Below are positions 14,121 to 22,505 of a stretch of DNA of 64,000 bases, piece after piece. Numbering within the stretch: position 1 is the first letter of the stretch; each line of letters starts with the position of its first letter. A program made the translations under genes and the position numbers. Source of the DNA: Aeromicrobium choanae (GTDB lineage Bacteria; Actinomycetota; Actinomycetes; Propionibacteriales; Nocardioidaceae); contig NZ_LT796768.1 in NCBI RefSeq assembly GCF_900167475.1, forward strand, positions 186,001 through 250,000, read 5' to 3'. The notes below the pieces were generated by a model, which was not told the origin of the DNA, ran no database searches, and saw only the letters and a program-made list of their open reading frames with translations.

Positions 14121-14971
14121 GTGTCCTCTACGACATCGCCGGGCCCCGCGCGCGCCGGCGCCACGCGATCGCCGGCGTCGTCACCATCATCGGCCTCGTG
14201 CTCCTCGCTGCTGCCGTGGTGTGGAAGCTCGCGGTCGAGGACCAGTTCACGTCAGACAAGTGGGAGGTCTTCATCACTCCCGATTACATGAAGATCATCG
14301 GACGGGCGGTGCTCGACACGCTTCGCGTGGCCGTCATCTCGATCGTGCTCTCGGTGTTCTTCGGCGTGTTCTTCGGCGTTGCCAAGCTCTCCGACCACGC
14401 GCCCGTCAGGGCCGTGGCCTGGACCGTCGTGGAGTTCTTCCGCGCGGTGCCGCTGCTGCTGCTCATCATCTTCATCTGGTTCTGGGGCTTCGACACGCGC
14501 GTCGGCATCATCGCCCCACTGGTCATCGGTCTGACGCTCTACAACGGATCGGTGCTCGCCGAGGTGTTCCGCGCGGGGATCAACGCCGTTCCGCGTGGCC
14601 AGGTCGAAGCGGCGTACGCGCTCGGCCTGCGCAAGTCAGCGGTGATGCGCATCGTCCAGCTGCCGCAGGCGATCAAGATCATGACACCGTCGATCATCAG
14701 CCAGTGCGTGGTCGTCCTGAAGGACACGTCGCTGGGCTACTACATCCTGGCTCCGGGCCTGACCACCGTGGGACGGGAGATCTGGCGGGAGTTCGACAAC
14801 CGGCTCGCGACGGCGATCGTCCTGGCGGCGATCTACATCGTCCTCAACGTCATTTTGTCGCGCATCGGCGTCTACGTGCAGAAGCGCCTGACCGAGTCCA
14901 AGACCGTCCAAGCGGTCGACCTGGAGCCCGCGCGCACGGGTGCCGACCACGGCGGCACCACCAGCCTCTGA
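14117..14971 (+). CDS. gluD: Glutamate-type ABC transporter permease 2
   Basis: A 284-residue second permease subunit. The N-terminal region has a basic stretch (RARRRHA), then a membrane helix, followed by an extracytoplasmic segment and the transport core with the EAA loop AVPRGQVEAAYALGLRKSAVMRIVQLPQAIK. The C-terminal tail after RIGVYVQKRL is hydrophilic, as in Corynebacterium GluD. The ATG at 14117 overlaps the gluC stop (ATGA). It is the last gene of gluABCD; the next gene begins 32 bases on and may be separately transcribed. Confidence 0.92.
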   Translation: MSVLYDIAGPRARRRHAIAGVVTIIGLVLLAAAVVWKLAVEDQFTSDKWEVFITPDYMKIIGRAVLDTLRVAVISIVLSVFFGVFFGVAKLSDHAPVRAVAWTVVEFFRAVPLLLLIIFIWFWGFDTRVGIIAPLVIGLTLYNGSVLAEVFRAGINAVPRGQVEAAYALGLRKSAVMRIVQLPQAIKIMTPSIISQCVVVLKDTSLGYYILAPGLTTVGREIWREFDNRLATAIVLAAIYIVLNVILSRIGVYVQKRLTESKTVQAVDLEPARTGADHGGTTSL

Positions 14972-15002
14972 CCGGTCCACCGGGCAAAGTCACAATGGTG
15001 CG

Positions 15003-16508
15003 GTGAGTGTGAGTCCCCTCTTCCTGCGCCACGTCCGCGTGGTGCCCGTCCGCGCGCCCGCGCCCGCGGGTCCGACGTCGCTGCGCGTCGCCAACGGCAC
15101 CGTCGTCGCCGTGGGAGCCGACCTGCGGCCTGAACCCGGCGACCGGGTCGTGGAGGCCGACGGGCGCTGGGCGATTCCCGGCCTGTGGGACCAGCACGTC
15201 CACTTCACCCAGTGGGCCCAGACGCGGACGCGCCTCGACGTGTCCCCCGCCCAGGACCCCTCCGAGGCCGTCGAGATCATCCGCAGGCACCTGCCCTCGG
15301 TGGCCGAGGGCGACTGGCTCTTCGCGTTCGGGTTCCGGCTCGCCGACTGGAGGCGCGAGCCGACCGTCGCCGAGCTCGACGCCGTCACGGGCGGCCGACC
15401 CGTCGTCGTCACGAGCGGGGACGCCCACACGGGATGGCTGAACTCGGCCGCGCTCACGGCGCTCGGCGCACCGCTCACCGACCGGCCGCTCACGGAGGCG
15501 CCGTGGTTCGCGCTCATGGCCGACGTGGTGCAGCGCAACGCCGCCCAGGACGGCGGCCAGTCCGTGGCGGACGCGATGGCCGCCGCATCGTCGCGGGGTG
15601 TCGTGGGCGTCGTGGACTTCGAGTGGGCCGAGCCCTTGTCCACGTGGCGCGAGCGCCTGGAGCAGGGCCTGGACGCTCTCTGGGTGCGCTCGGCGGTCTA
15701 TCCCGAGTACCTCGACGACATGATCGCGACGGGCTTGCGCACCGGTTCGTCCGTGACGCCCGGCGGACCCGTCACGGTCGGGCCGCTGAAGATCATCTCC
15801 GACGGCTCCCTGAACACCCGCACGGCCTACTGCCACGAGCCCTACGGTGGCGGGTCCGACCGGGGCGTCCAGAACCACGACCGGGCCGACCTGATCGAGC
15901 TGCTCACCCGCGCCCGATCGGCCGGCTTCCGCGCCGCCGTCCACGCGATCGGCGACGCCGCCGCCCACGAGGCGCTCGCCGCCTTCCGCGCGACAGGGGC
16001 CGCCGGCAGCATCGAGCACGCCCAGCTGCTGACTCGCGGCGACATCGCGCAGCTGGCCGAGCTCGGCGTCCGCGCGAGCGTCCAGCCCGCCCACCTGCTC
16101 GACGACCGAGACGTCACCGAGCGGCTCTGGGCCGATCGCGCCGATCGTTGCTTCCCTTGGCGCGGGCTGCTCGACGCGGGCGTCGACCTGGTCTTCGGCT
16201 CCGACGCACCCGTCGCTCCCCTCGATCCCTGGATCGCCATGGCGGCGGCCGTGCACCGTTCGGCGGACGAGCGGTCCCCGTGGAACCCCGCCGAGGCCAT
16301 CAGCGCCGGCGAGGCGCTCGCGGCCAGTGTGGACGGCGCGGACACCCTGGCCGTGGGCCAGCGGGGCGACCTCGTGCTGCTGGACCGCGACCCGCTCGAG
16401 CCGCGGGGCGGCTCCGGTGCCGTGGCGGCCCACCTGCGGGCCGTGCAGGTGGAGGCGACGATGCGCGCGGGGCGGCTCACGTACGCCGCCGCGAGCCTGC
16501 GGCCCTGA
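15003..16508 (+). CDS. Amidohydrolase family 3 protein (YtcJ-like)
   Basis: A 501-residue metal-dependent hydrolase. After a short beta-sandwich it has the metal-binding DQHVHF motif, the insertion GDWLFAFGFRLADW typical of the YtcJ/NfdA group, VVVTSGDAHTGWLNSAAL, AAVHAIGDAAAHEAL, and FGSDAPVAPLDPW near the C terminus. Members cleave amide or formamide bonds on varied substrates; this one cannot be assigned. The GTG at 15003 (VSVSPLFLRHVRV) is preferred because upstream in-frame sequence lies in the gluD 3' end. It converges with the DUF4442 gene one base away. Confidence 0.88.
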   Translation: MSVSPLFLRHVRVVPVRAPAPAGPTSLRVANGTVVAVGADLRPEPGDRVVEADGRWAIPGLWDQHVHFTQWAQTRTRLDVSPAQDPSEAVEIIRRHLPSVAEGDWLFAFGFRLADWRREPTVAELDAVTGGRPVVVTSGDAHTGWLNSAALTALGAPLTDRPLTEAPWFALMADVVQRNAAQDGGQSVADAMAAASSRGVVGVVDFEWAEPLSTWRERLEQGLDALWVRSAVYPEYLDDMIATGLRTGSSVTPGGPVTVGPLKIISDGSLNTRTAYCHEPYGGGSDRGVQNHDRADLIELLTRARSAGFRAAVHAIGDAAAHEALAAFRATGAAGSIEHAQLLTRGDIAQLAELGVRASVQPAHLLDDRDVTERLWADRADRCFPWRGLLDAGVDLVFGSDAPVAPLDPWIAMAAAVHRSADERSPWNPAEAISAGEALAASVDGADTLAVGQRGDLVLLDRDPLEPRGGSGAVAAHLRAVQVEATMRAGRLTYAAASLRP

Positions 16509-16509
16509 G

Positions 16510-16977
16510 TCACTTCCGGGTCGTCACCCACAGGTGGATCGTGCCCTCGACCGTGACCGTGCCGTCGGCGCGCGTGGCCCGGACCGTGATCGGCACCTCC
16601 GGTCCGCCGGACCAGTCGGCCGGGACGCTGTCGGCGGTGCAGACGAGGTCGGAGTCGGACTTGGCGAGGTACCGGACCTCCATGCCCTTCGGCAGCCAGC
16701 GGTGGTCCGGCGGGCAGGTGGCCTCGGCCAGCAGGCCCATCGCCGCCTCGAGGCCGTTGCATGCCGCGATGGCGTGCACCGTGCCGATGTGGTTCTTCGT
16801 CGAGCGACGCAGCGGCACCACGACCTCGCCGTGGTGGGGCGCCATGTCGACGACGCGCAGGTGGGCGCTGGCGAAGTACGGCGCCGCTCGGGTGAAGAAG
16901 GCGCCGAACACGGCGCGGCCCTTCGGGAGGGCCGAGAGCTGGCGGTACACCGCATAGGTGGAGGGCATGCCCCACAT
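16510..16977 (-). CDS. DUF4442 hotdog-fold protein (putative thioesterase)
   Basis: A 155-residue protein resembling DUF4442 hotdog-fold proteins. Visible features are the N-terminal PSTYAVYRQLSALPKGRAVFGAFFTRAAPYFASA, the central RSTKNHIGTVHAIAACNGLEAAMGLL (the substrate helix region) and a mixed beta C terminus. The family is related to acyl-CoA thioesterases, but a substrate is not known. ATG 16977 is used; M4 at 16968 is an equally plausible start. It ends one base from the convergent amidohydrolase and follows the GNAT gene, with which it may be cotranscribed. Confidence 0.8.
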   Translation of the reverse strand: MWGMPSTYAVYRQLSALPKGRAVFGAFFTRAAPYFASAHLRVVDMAPHHGEVVVPLRRSTKNHIGTVHAIAACNGLEAAMGLLAEATCPPDHRWLPKGMEVRYLAKSDSDLVCTADSVPADWSGGPEVPITVRATRADGTVTVEGTIHLWVTTRK

Positions 16978-16978
16978 G

Positions 16979-17512
16979 TTACTCGACAGTAGGCTCGAAG
17001 AGACGGCGCTGGGCCGTGCACACGACGTCGGCCCACGGCGCGCCCTCGGGCTGGATCCACAGGCCGGCCACGAAGCCGCACTTGGCCAGCACCCGGATCG
17101 AGCGATGGTTGCGGGCGTCGGGGGCGGCGAGGAAGCGCGGCGCGTCCGGATACTCCGGCACGAGGACGTCGCGGCAGAAGCTCCGGATCATCTCGGTGCC
17201 GAGTCCTCGGTCGACCAGGTCCGGATCACCGATCAGGTAGTCGAACGCGACCGCCTCGGGATCCTGGCAGCGCACCGTGAGGTCGTCGTCGGACGCGACG
17301 ACGAAGCTCTGCAGGTAGCCCACCGGCACTCCCCCGAGCTCGGCGATCCACATCCGGACCGGGTCCTCGCCCGTCAGCCGACGGGCGAGGCGTCGCCGCG
17401 CGTGCTCGACGTCGACGAGGGCCTCGGGGAACCACGCCAGCACGTGCGGCTGACTGCGCCATGACACGACCGCCCCCAGGTCGGCCTCGACCAGGGGGCG
17501 GAACGCGAACAC
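16979..17512 (-). CDS. GNAT-family N-acetyltransferase
   Basis: A 177-residue acetyltransferase with the GNAT motif A region DPDLVDRGLGTEMIRSFCRDVL, a Q/RxxGxG/A-type acetyl-CoA loop, and the downstream PDARNHRSIRVLAKCGF motif. The overall shape resembles aminoglycoside 6'-acetyltransferase-like and siderophore-type members (RPLVEADLGAVVSWRSQPHVLAWF). The substrate is unknown and resistance should not be assumed. It starts at GTG 17512 and lies just downstream of recX on the same strand. Confidence 0.85.
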   Translation of the reverse strand: MFAFRPLVEADLGAVVSWRSQPHVLAWFPEALVDVEHARRRLARRLTGEDPVRMWIAELGGVPVGYLQSFVVASDDDLTVRCQDPEAVAFDYLIGDPDLVDRGLGTEMIRSFCRDVLVPEYPDAPRFLAAPDARNHRSIRVLAKCGFVAGLWIQPEGAPWADVVCTAQRRLFEPTVE

Positions 17513-17537
17513 GCTGACAGCGTAGAGCGGGCCCGAC

Positions 17538-18055
17538 CTACATGGACTCGATCGCCACGTGATCGGCGTCGAGCTCGGCGCGGACCACGTCGAAGGCCAC
17601 CTGGGGCGCGTAGCCCTTGCGGGCGAGCATCGCAGTCAGCCGACGCACCTGGACGGACTGGTCGAGCCCCTGCACCGTCCGCAGCTTGCGCTGGACGAGG
17701 AGGTGAGCGGCCCGCCGCTCGGCGTCGGGGTCGACGTCGTCCAGGACGACGTCGATGACCTCGGAGGCCACGCCCTTGCGCTGCAGCTCCATCCGCAGGA
17801 CCGAGCGGGCCAGCCCCTTGGCACGACTGCGCTGCTCGACCCACGTGCGGGCGAACCGCTCGTCGTCGACCAGTCCCTCGGACTCGAGCTGGTCGACGAC
17901 GACGGTGGCCACGTCCTCGGGGAACCTGCGACGCGCGAGCGCGTCGAGCAACTCACCGCGGCTGCGGTCGCGCGCGGCCAGACGATCCATCGCGATCGTC
18001 CGGCCCGCGACGATGACCGCCCGCGGATCCGTGTCCGGATCCGTGGGGTCGATCA

Positions 18056-18056
<1 letters not shown>
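17538..18056 (-). CDS. recX: RecX regulatory protein
   Basis: A 172-residue modulator that binds RecA filaments and limits their activity. It shows the three-helix RecX repeats: LAARDRSRGELLDALARRRF, VVVDQLESEGLVDDERFARTWVEQRS, GLARSVLRMELQRKGV and LTAMLARKGYAPQVAFDVVR. Its ATG shares one base with the recA TGA (TGATG), so it is translated by coupling from the recA message, as is usual in actinobacteria. Confidence 0.95.
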
Positions 18057-19168
<1,112 letters not shown>

Positions 19169-19314
19169 GCTGCGTCCTTCGTGTCGTCGACCGCTCTGGT
19201 CGGGGTGGCGGGCCATCTTCGACGGTAGGCGGACCCACTGACATGAATGAGCCTTGTCGACTCGCCTGTGGATGACGCCCGACCTGACCGTCGGCCTGTG
19301 GAACGAGCCTAGGC

Positions 19315-19329
19315 CGAACACCTGTTCGA
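19315..19329 (-). promoter_or_regulatory. LexA (SOS) box upstream of recA
   Basis: Read on the minus strand the site is TCGAACAGGTGTTCG, matching the Gram-positive/actinobacterial LexA consensus TCGAAC-N4-GTTCGA in all but the last bases. The GAAC-N4-GTTC core is at 19316-19327. It lies about 147 bases before the recA ATG, which implies a long leader or an SOS-dependent distal promoter. Confidence 0.88.
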
Positions 19330-19373
19330 TGGAAGCACGACACGCCGAACAGGGACTCGCGAGATCCTCCCCA

Positions 19374-19435
19374 CGAGAAGTGCTCCGCCTTCCACCTGTG
19401 AACGGGGCTCAGAGGTGAAGTCGGAGCACTTCTCG
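19374..19435 (-). terminator. Long hairpin downstream of the DJ-1/PfpI gene
   Basis: Two perfect 14-bp arms (19374-19387 CGAGAAGTGCTCCG and 19422-19435) enclose 34 bases. Those bases themselves contain a near-complementary CTTCCACCT/AGGTGAAG pair, so the whole 62 bases can form one long bulged stem. It begins 17 bases after the stop of the PfpI gene and probably ends that transcript before the recA promoter. No T-run is present. Confidence 0.6.
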
Positions 19436-19451
19436 GGACAGACGGGATCTC

Positions 19452-20000
19452 CTAAGCGGTCAGGGCCTTGCCGATCGCGTCGACGAAGGCGGGGAGGTCG
19501 TCGGGGTTGCGGCTCGTGATGAGGTTCCGGTCCACCACCACGGTCTCGTCGACCCAGTCGCCACCGGCGTTGCGCACGTCGACGGCGAGGCTCGGGAAGC
19601 TCGTCAGCCGGCGGCCGTCGACGAGGCCCGCCGAGACGAGCAGCCACGGCGCGTGGCAGATGGCCGCCACGGGGAGTCCGGACTCCAGCGCCGTGGAGAC
19701 GATGCCCTGCGCCTGCTGGTCGGTGCGCAGGTGGTCGGCGTTGACCGTGCCGCCGGGCAGCACGATGACGTCCGGCCACTGCTGGTCGAAGCTGTCGAGC
19801 GTGCCGTCCACGCGCACGGAGATCGTCTGCTCGACATCGCCCTGCATCGCCTGCAGCGAGCCCTCGTGCGGGGCGAAGACCCGCACGTCCGCCCCGGCCG
19901 CCTCCAGCTCGTCACGCGGCGTCGTGAGTTCGGACTCCTCGAAGTGGTCGGTCGCGACGATCGCGACACGCTTGCCTGTCAGGTCGGGAAGATCGCTCAT
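19452..20000 (-). CDS. DJ-1/PfpI-family protein
   Basis: A 182-residue class I glutamine-amidotransferase-like protein. It begins GKRVAIVATDHFEESELTTPRDELEAAGADVRVFAP and has the nucleophile elbow AAICHAPWLL with Cys115-His116 and the conserved acidic residues at 21-22. This matches the PfpI/YhbO subgroup, which includes proposed deglycases, chaperones and peptidases; the actual activity is debated. It lies between recA and the DUF3046 gene, 15 bases downstream of the latter, and ends before a strong hairpin. Confidence 0.9.
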   Translation of the reverse strand: MSDLPDLTGKRVAIVATDHFEESELTTPRDELEAAGADVRVFAPHEGSLQAMQGDVEQTISVRVDGTLDSFDQQWPDVIVLPGGTVNADHLRTDQQAQGIVSTALESGLPVAAICHAPWLLVSAGLVDGRRLTSFPSLAVDVRNAGGDWVDETVVVDRNLITSRNPDDLPAFVDAIGKALTA

Positions 20001-20014
20001 CCCTCGACGCTAAC

Positions 20015-20209
20015 TCAACGTTCGCGGGCCGGCAGTTCGAGCGTGGCGTGGACCGCGCGCCAGACCCGCTGGGGATCGACGCCGGCGTCGAGTGCCTCGA
20101 CGGGTGTGCGTCCGTCGAGCGCGGTGATGGTCTGCTGGCGCGCCCAGGAGGCGGCATAGGACGGCCCCAGGGCAGCCTCCATGCGCTGCCAGAAGTCGCT
20201 GTGCCTCAC
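20015..20209 (-). CDS. DUF3046 protein
   Basis: A 64-residue small protein with the DUF3046 signature: [52 protein letters not shown]. This family is restricted to actinobacteria and is habitually encoded next to recA and clgR. Its function is unknown. The GTG start overlaps the TGA of the regulator gene (GTGA), placing it in the pgsA-cinA-clgR operon. Confidence 0.88.
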   Translation of the reverse strand: MRHSDFWQRMEAALGPSYAASWARQQTITALDGRTPVEALDAGVDPQRVWRAVHATLELPARER

Positions 20210-20502
20210 GCCGCGGAGGCCCGGGCCTCGTCGCGTGCGATGGACGAGACCGTGGCCAGGTCGGCGGCCTCCTCGAGCTCGAGCAGGGAGCTGACGTCGA
20301 GCAGCACCTTGCTCAGCGGGACCTCGAGCGCCTGCGCCAGGGCGGCGAGCAGCTCGGAGCTGGCCTCCTTCTGGCCGCGCTCGACCTCGGAGATGTAGCC
20401 CAGGCTGATGCGGGCGCGCTGGGAGACGTCGCGCAGGGTCAGGCCCTCGGCGAGACGACGTGCTCGGAGCACGTCACCGATGAGTTCACGCATCGCGGTC
20501 AT
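20206..20502 (-). CDS. clgR: ClgR-like XRE-family transcriptional regulator
   Basis: A compact DNA-binding protein of about 98 residues. The N-terminal XRE helix-turn-helix reads [52 protein letters not shown], and a short acidic C terminus ends in alanines, where ClgR family members carry their Clp recognition tail. ClgR activates clp protease and, in some species, rec genes. Three close starts exist; ATG 20502 has GGGAAGG at proper distance, whereas ATG 20508 abuts it but overlaps the cinA stop (TGATG). The family assignment rests on sequence and context. Confidence 0.87.
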   Translation of the reverse strand: MTAMRELIGDVLRARRLAEGLTLRDVSQRARISLGYISEVERGQKEASSELLAALAQALEVPLSKVLLDVSSLLELEEAADLATVSSIARDEARASAA

Positions 20503-20507
20503 CGCCA

Positions 20508-21023
20508 TCACCTTCCCTTGCCTGCATCAACGTTCGTCGCGCCGTTGTTCTTCCCCAGCCTATAGTGCAGGTCCGCCAGGACGGCGCGGACCGCCGAACG
20601 TCGGACGACTTCGCGATCGCCGGAGATCTCGAGTCGCCGGGACGTGACCCCGTCGGGACCCGCGACAGCCACGAAGACCGTGCCCGCGGGCCGGCCCTCG
20701 GCGGGCCCGGGTCCGGCCACTCCCGTGGTGCCGAGACCCCACGTCGCGTCGAGGCGGGCGCGGGCACCGGCGGCCAGCTGCTCGGCGACCGGCGCGTTCA
20801 CGGTGCCGTGCTCGGCGATCAGATCGGGCTCCACGCCGAGCAGGCCCGACTTCACGTCGGGCTGGTAGGCCACGACGGCGCCGCGGACGACCGTGGAGGC
20901 GCCCGGCACCTCGACGAGCGTGGCGCACACCAGGCCGCCGGTGAGCGACTCGGCGATGGCCACGGTGTGCCCGGCCGAGCGCAGGTCGGCCACGAGCGCC
21001 GCGACGTCGACCCGGTCGCTCAC
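20508..21023 (-). CDS. cinA: CinA C-terminal-domain protein (nicotinamide-nucleotide amidohydrolase, PncC-like)
   Basis: A 171-residue stand-alone CinA C-terminal domain. It contains [60 protein letters not shown] and [26 protein letters not shown], the PncC active-site blocks that deamidate NMN to NaMN in studied homologues. The N-terminal COG1058 domain is absent, as is common in actinobacteria. GTG 21023 overlaps the pgsA stop (GTGA), and its own stop overlaps the clgR start region. Confidence 0.9.
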   Translation of the reverse strand: MSDRVDVAALVADLRSAGHTVAIAESLTGGLVCATLVEVPGASTVVRGAVVAYQPDVKSGLLGVEPDLIAEHGTVNAPVAEQLAAGARARLDATWGLGTTGVAGPGPAEGRPAGTVFVAVAGPDGVTSRRLEISGDREVVRRSAVRAVLADLHYRLGKNNGATNVDAGKGR

Positions 21024-21655
21024 CGCGAGGCGCCTCCGGCGGGAGTCTGCGCCGCCAGCCGACGCGCGTCGAGGACGTACTGCACGCCCGTCACGAGGGC
21101 GAGGACCAGCGCTGCGGCCATCACGACGTGCGTCAGCGCGAGCAGCACGGTCGGGACGACGCCGTCCCAGATCTCGAACGGCAGGCAGTAGCCCGCGATC
21201 GCGACGGACTGCAGCACGGTCTTGAGCTTGCCGCCGCGCCCGGCCGGCATGACGAACCCGCGCCGGACCATGACCACGCGCATCACGGTGATGCCCCACT
21301 CGCGCACCAGCATCAGCACGACCGCGATCCAGAAGACCGTGCCCCAGGACTGGTCCGTGAAGATGATCGCCAGCCCGATGAAGGCCATCCCGGTGAGCGC
21401 CTTGTCGGCGATCGGGTCGGCCATCTTGCCGAAGTCGGTGATCAGGTTGTGCTTGCGGGCGATGTCGCCGTCGATCTTGTCGGTGGCCATCAGCACGACG
21501 AACGCGGCCCACGCGGCGATCCGGTAGCCGATGGACTCGCCGCCGTCGTGGAGCAGCAGCCACCCGAAGACCGGGACACCCAGGATGCGGATGACCGTGA
21601 GGACGTTCGGGACGTTCAGGTTGCTCGGCTTGTCGGCCGGGCGAGACGAGTCCAT
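21020..21655 (-). CDS. pgsA: CDP-diacylglycerol--glycerol-3-phosphate 3-phosphatidyltransferase
   Basis: A 211-residue membrane enzyme that commits CDP-diacylglycerol to phosphatidylglycerol synthesis. The CDP-alcohol phosphotransferase motif is complete: DKIDGDIAR, then eight residues, then GKMADPIAD, supplying the four metal-binding aspartates. Several membrane helices surround it, and the N terminus has NVPNVLTVIRILGVPVF. It heads the tightly overlapping pgsA-cinA-clgR-DUF3046 operon typical of actinobacteria. Confidence 0.94.
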   Translation of the reverse strand: MDSSRPADKPSNLNVPNVLTVIRILGVPVFGWLLLHDGGESIGYRIAAWAAFVVLMATDKIDGDIARKHNLITDFGKMADPIADKALTGMAFIGLAIIFTDQSWGTVFWIAVVLMLVREWGITVMRVVMVRRGFVMPAGRGGKLKTVLQSVAIAGYCLPFEIWDGVVPTVLLALTHVVMAAALVLALVTGVQYVLDARRLAAQTPAGGASR

Positions 21656-21670
21656 GGGGCTCAGTATGGC

Positions 21671-21997
21671 TCAGGCAGGTGAGAGCCAGGTCCAGCCGGG
21701 CACGTTGCGGGCCACCCAGTACGCCAGGACGACGCCGAGCAGCGCCCAGATCCAGGGCGCCGGGATGCGGGTCGGATGCCAGGCGCGACGGCCGAGCAGG
21801 CGCAGGCCCCAGGCCACCCAGGCGACGAGGACCACGGGGAGCAGCAGCACCGCGAGGGGGTTGCGGTCCCACGCCGTGGCGAGGTCTCCGCGGGTCAGGG
21901 CGTGCACGGCGCGCAGGCTGCCGCAGCCGGGGCAGTAGAGATCGCTCACCGCCAGGAAGGGACACGTCGGGTAGTGCCCCGGCTCCTCGGGCGACAC
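21671..21997 (-). CDS. DUF2752 membrane protein, start uncertain
   Basis: At least 108 residues of a DUF2752 protein: EPGHYPTCPFLAVSDLYCPGCGSLRAVHALTRGDLATAWDRNP, with the characteristic CP...CPGCG cysteines, then two membrane helices. GTG 21997 is the only canonical in-frame start near the domain. The frame stays open upstream and would encode a further hydrophobic segment (GVTVAGLAATAVLA), as homologues have. No ATG, GTG or TTG is available there, so the true start may be a CTG (22054 or 22111). Function unknown. Confidence 0.75.
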   Translation of the reverse strand: MSPEEPGHYPTCPFLAVSDLYCPGCGSLRAVHALTRGDLATAWDRNPLAVLLLPVVLVAWVAWGLRLLGRRAWHPTRIPAPWIWALLGVVLAYWVARNVPGWTWLSPA

Positions 21998-22051
21998 GGA
22001 GGCCAGGACGGCCGTGGCCGCGAGCCCGGCGACGGTGACCCCGGCGAAGGA

Positions 22052-22096
22052 CAGCGCCCCGCGCCGCCGGGTCTCTCCGGCGGCGGCGGGGCGCTG
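22052..22096 (-). terminator. Strong GC hairpin downstream of the CD225-like gene
   Basis: A near-perfect stem of about 19 bp (arms 22052-22070 and 22077-22096, one bulged base) with the loop GTCTCT starts 17 bases after the stop of the CD225-like gene. There is no long T-run, only TCCTT. It most likely terminates that gene, but it also lies in the open upstream extension of the DUF2752 frame. Confidence 0.7.
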
Positions 22097-22112
22097 ATTG
22101 ACGTCGATCAGG

Positions 22113-22424
22113 TCAGAAGCCCGTCGAGGAGGTGCTGTCGCCGCTGGAGGCGATCACGACGATGACGATGATGTAGATCACGGTCAGGACGATGGCCGTG
22201 ACCGCGGACCAGATGGCCCACTGCTTGGCCTTGCGCGAGGACTCCTGGGCCCCGGCGAGGTCGCCGGCGGCGAACTTGCCGTTGACCTGGGCCGCGTACA
22301 CGATCGAGACGACGCCGAGCGGCAGGCAGCAGAAGATCGTCGTGAGGATGGCCCACACGAGGTTGTTCGGCGGCGGCGTCCCCCCGACCGGTCCCGAGGG
22401 CGGCGGCGGAGCGTTGTAGGTCAT
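22113..22424 (-). CDS. CD225/dispanin-like small membrane protein
   Basis: A 103-residue protein. Residues 1-20 form a Pro-rich cytoplasmic segment (NAPPPPSGPVGGTPPP). Then comes NNLVWAILTTIFCCLPLGVVSIVYAAQVNGKFAAGDLAGAQESSRKAKQWAIWSAV, the dispanin signature with the CC pair in the first helix and the conserved loop. A second helix and a short Ser/Thr tail end the protein. Bacterial members are common in actinobacteria and lack a defined role. It lies between ftsK and the DUF2752 gene on the same strand. Confidence 0.88.
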   Translation of the reverse strand: MTYNAPPPPSGPVGGTPPPNNLVWAILTTIFCCLPLGVVSIVYAAQVNGKFAAGDLAGAQESSRKAKQWAIWSAVTAIVLTVIYIIVIVVIASSGDSTSSTGF

Positions 22425-22505
22425 GCGATTCCTTTCGCGTTCGCGTTCACCCCGAGGGCGAACACGGTGGGTACATGAGGCGGGTGTTCCGGCGAGCCTA
22501 GTGGC

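Noticed and set aside
16979-17512. Aminoglycoside resistance gene
   Set aside because: The GNAT protein resembles AAC(6') enzymes only at family level; nothing in sequence or context supports a resistance role.
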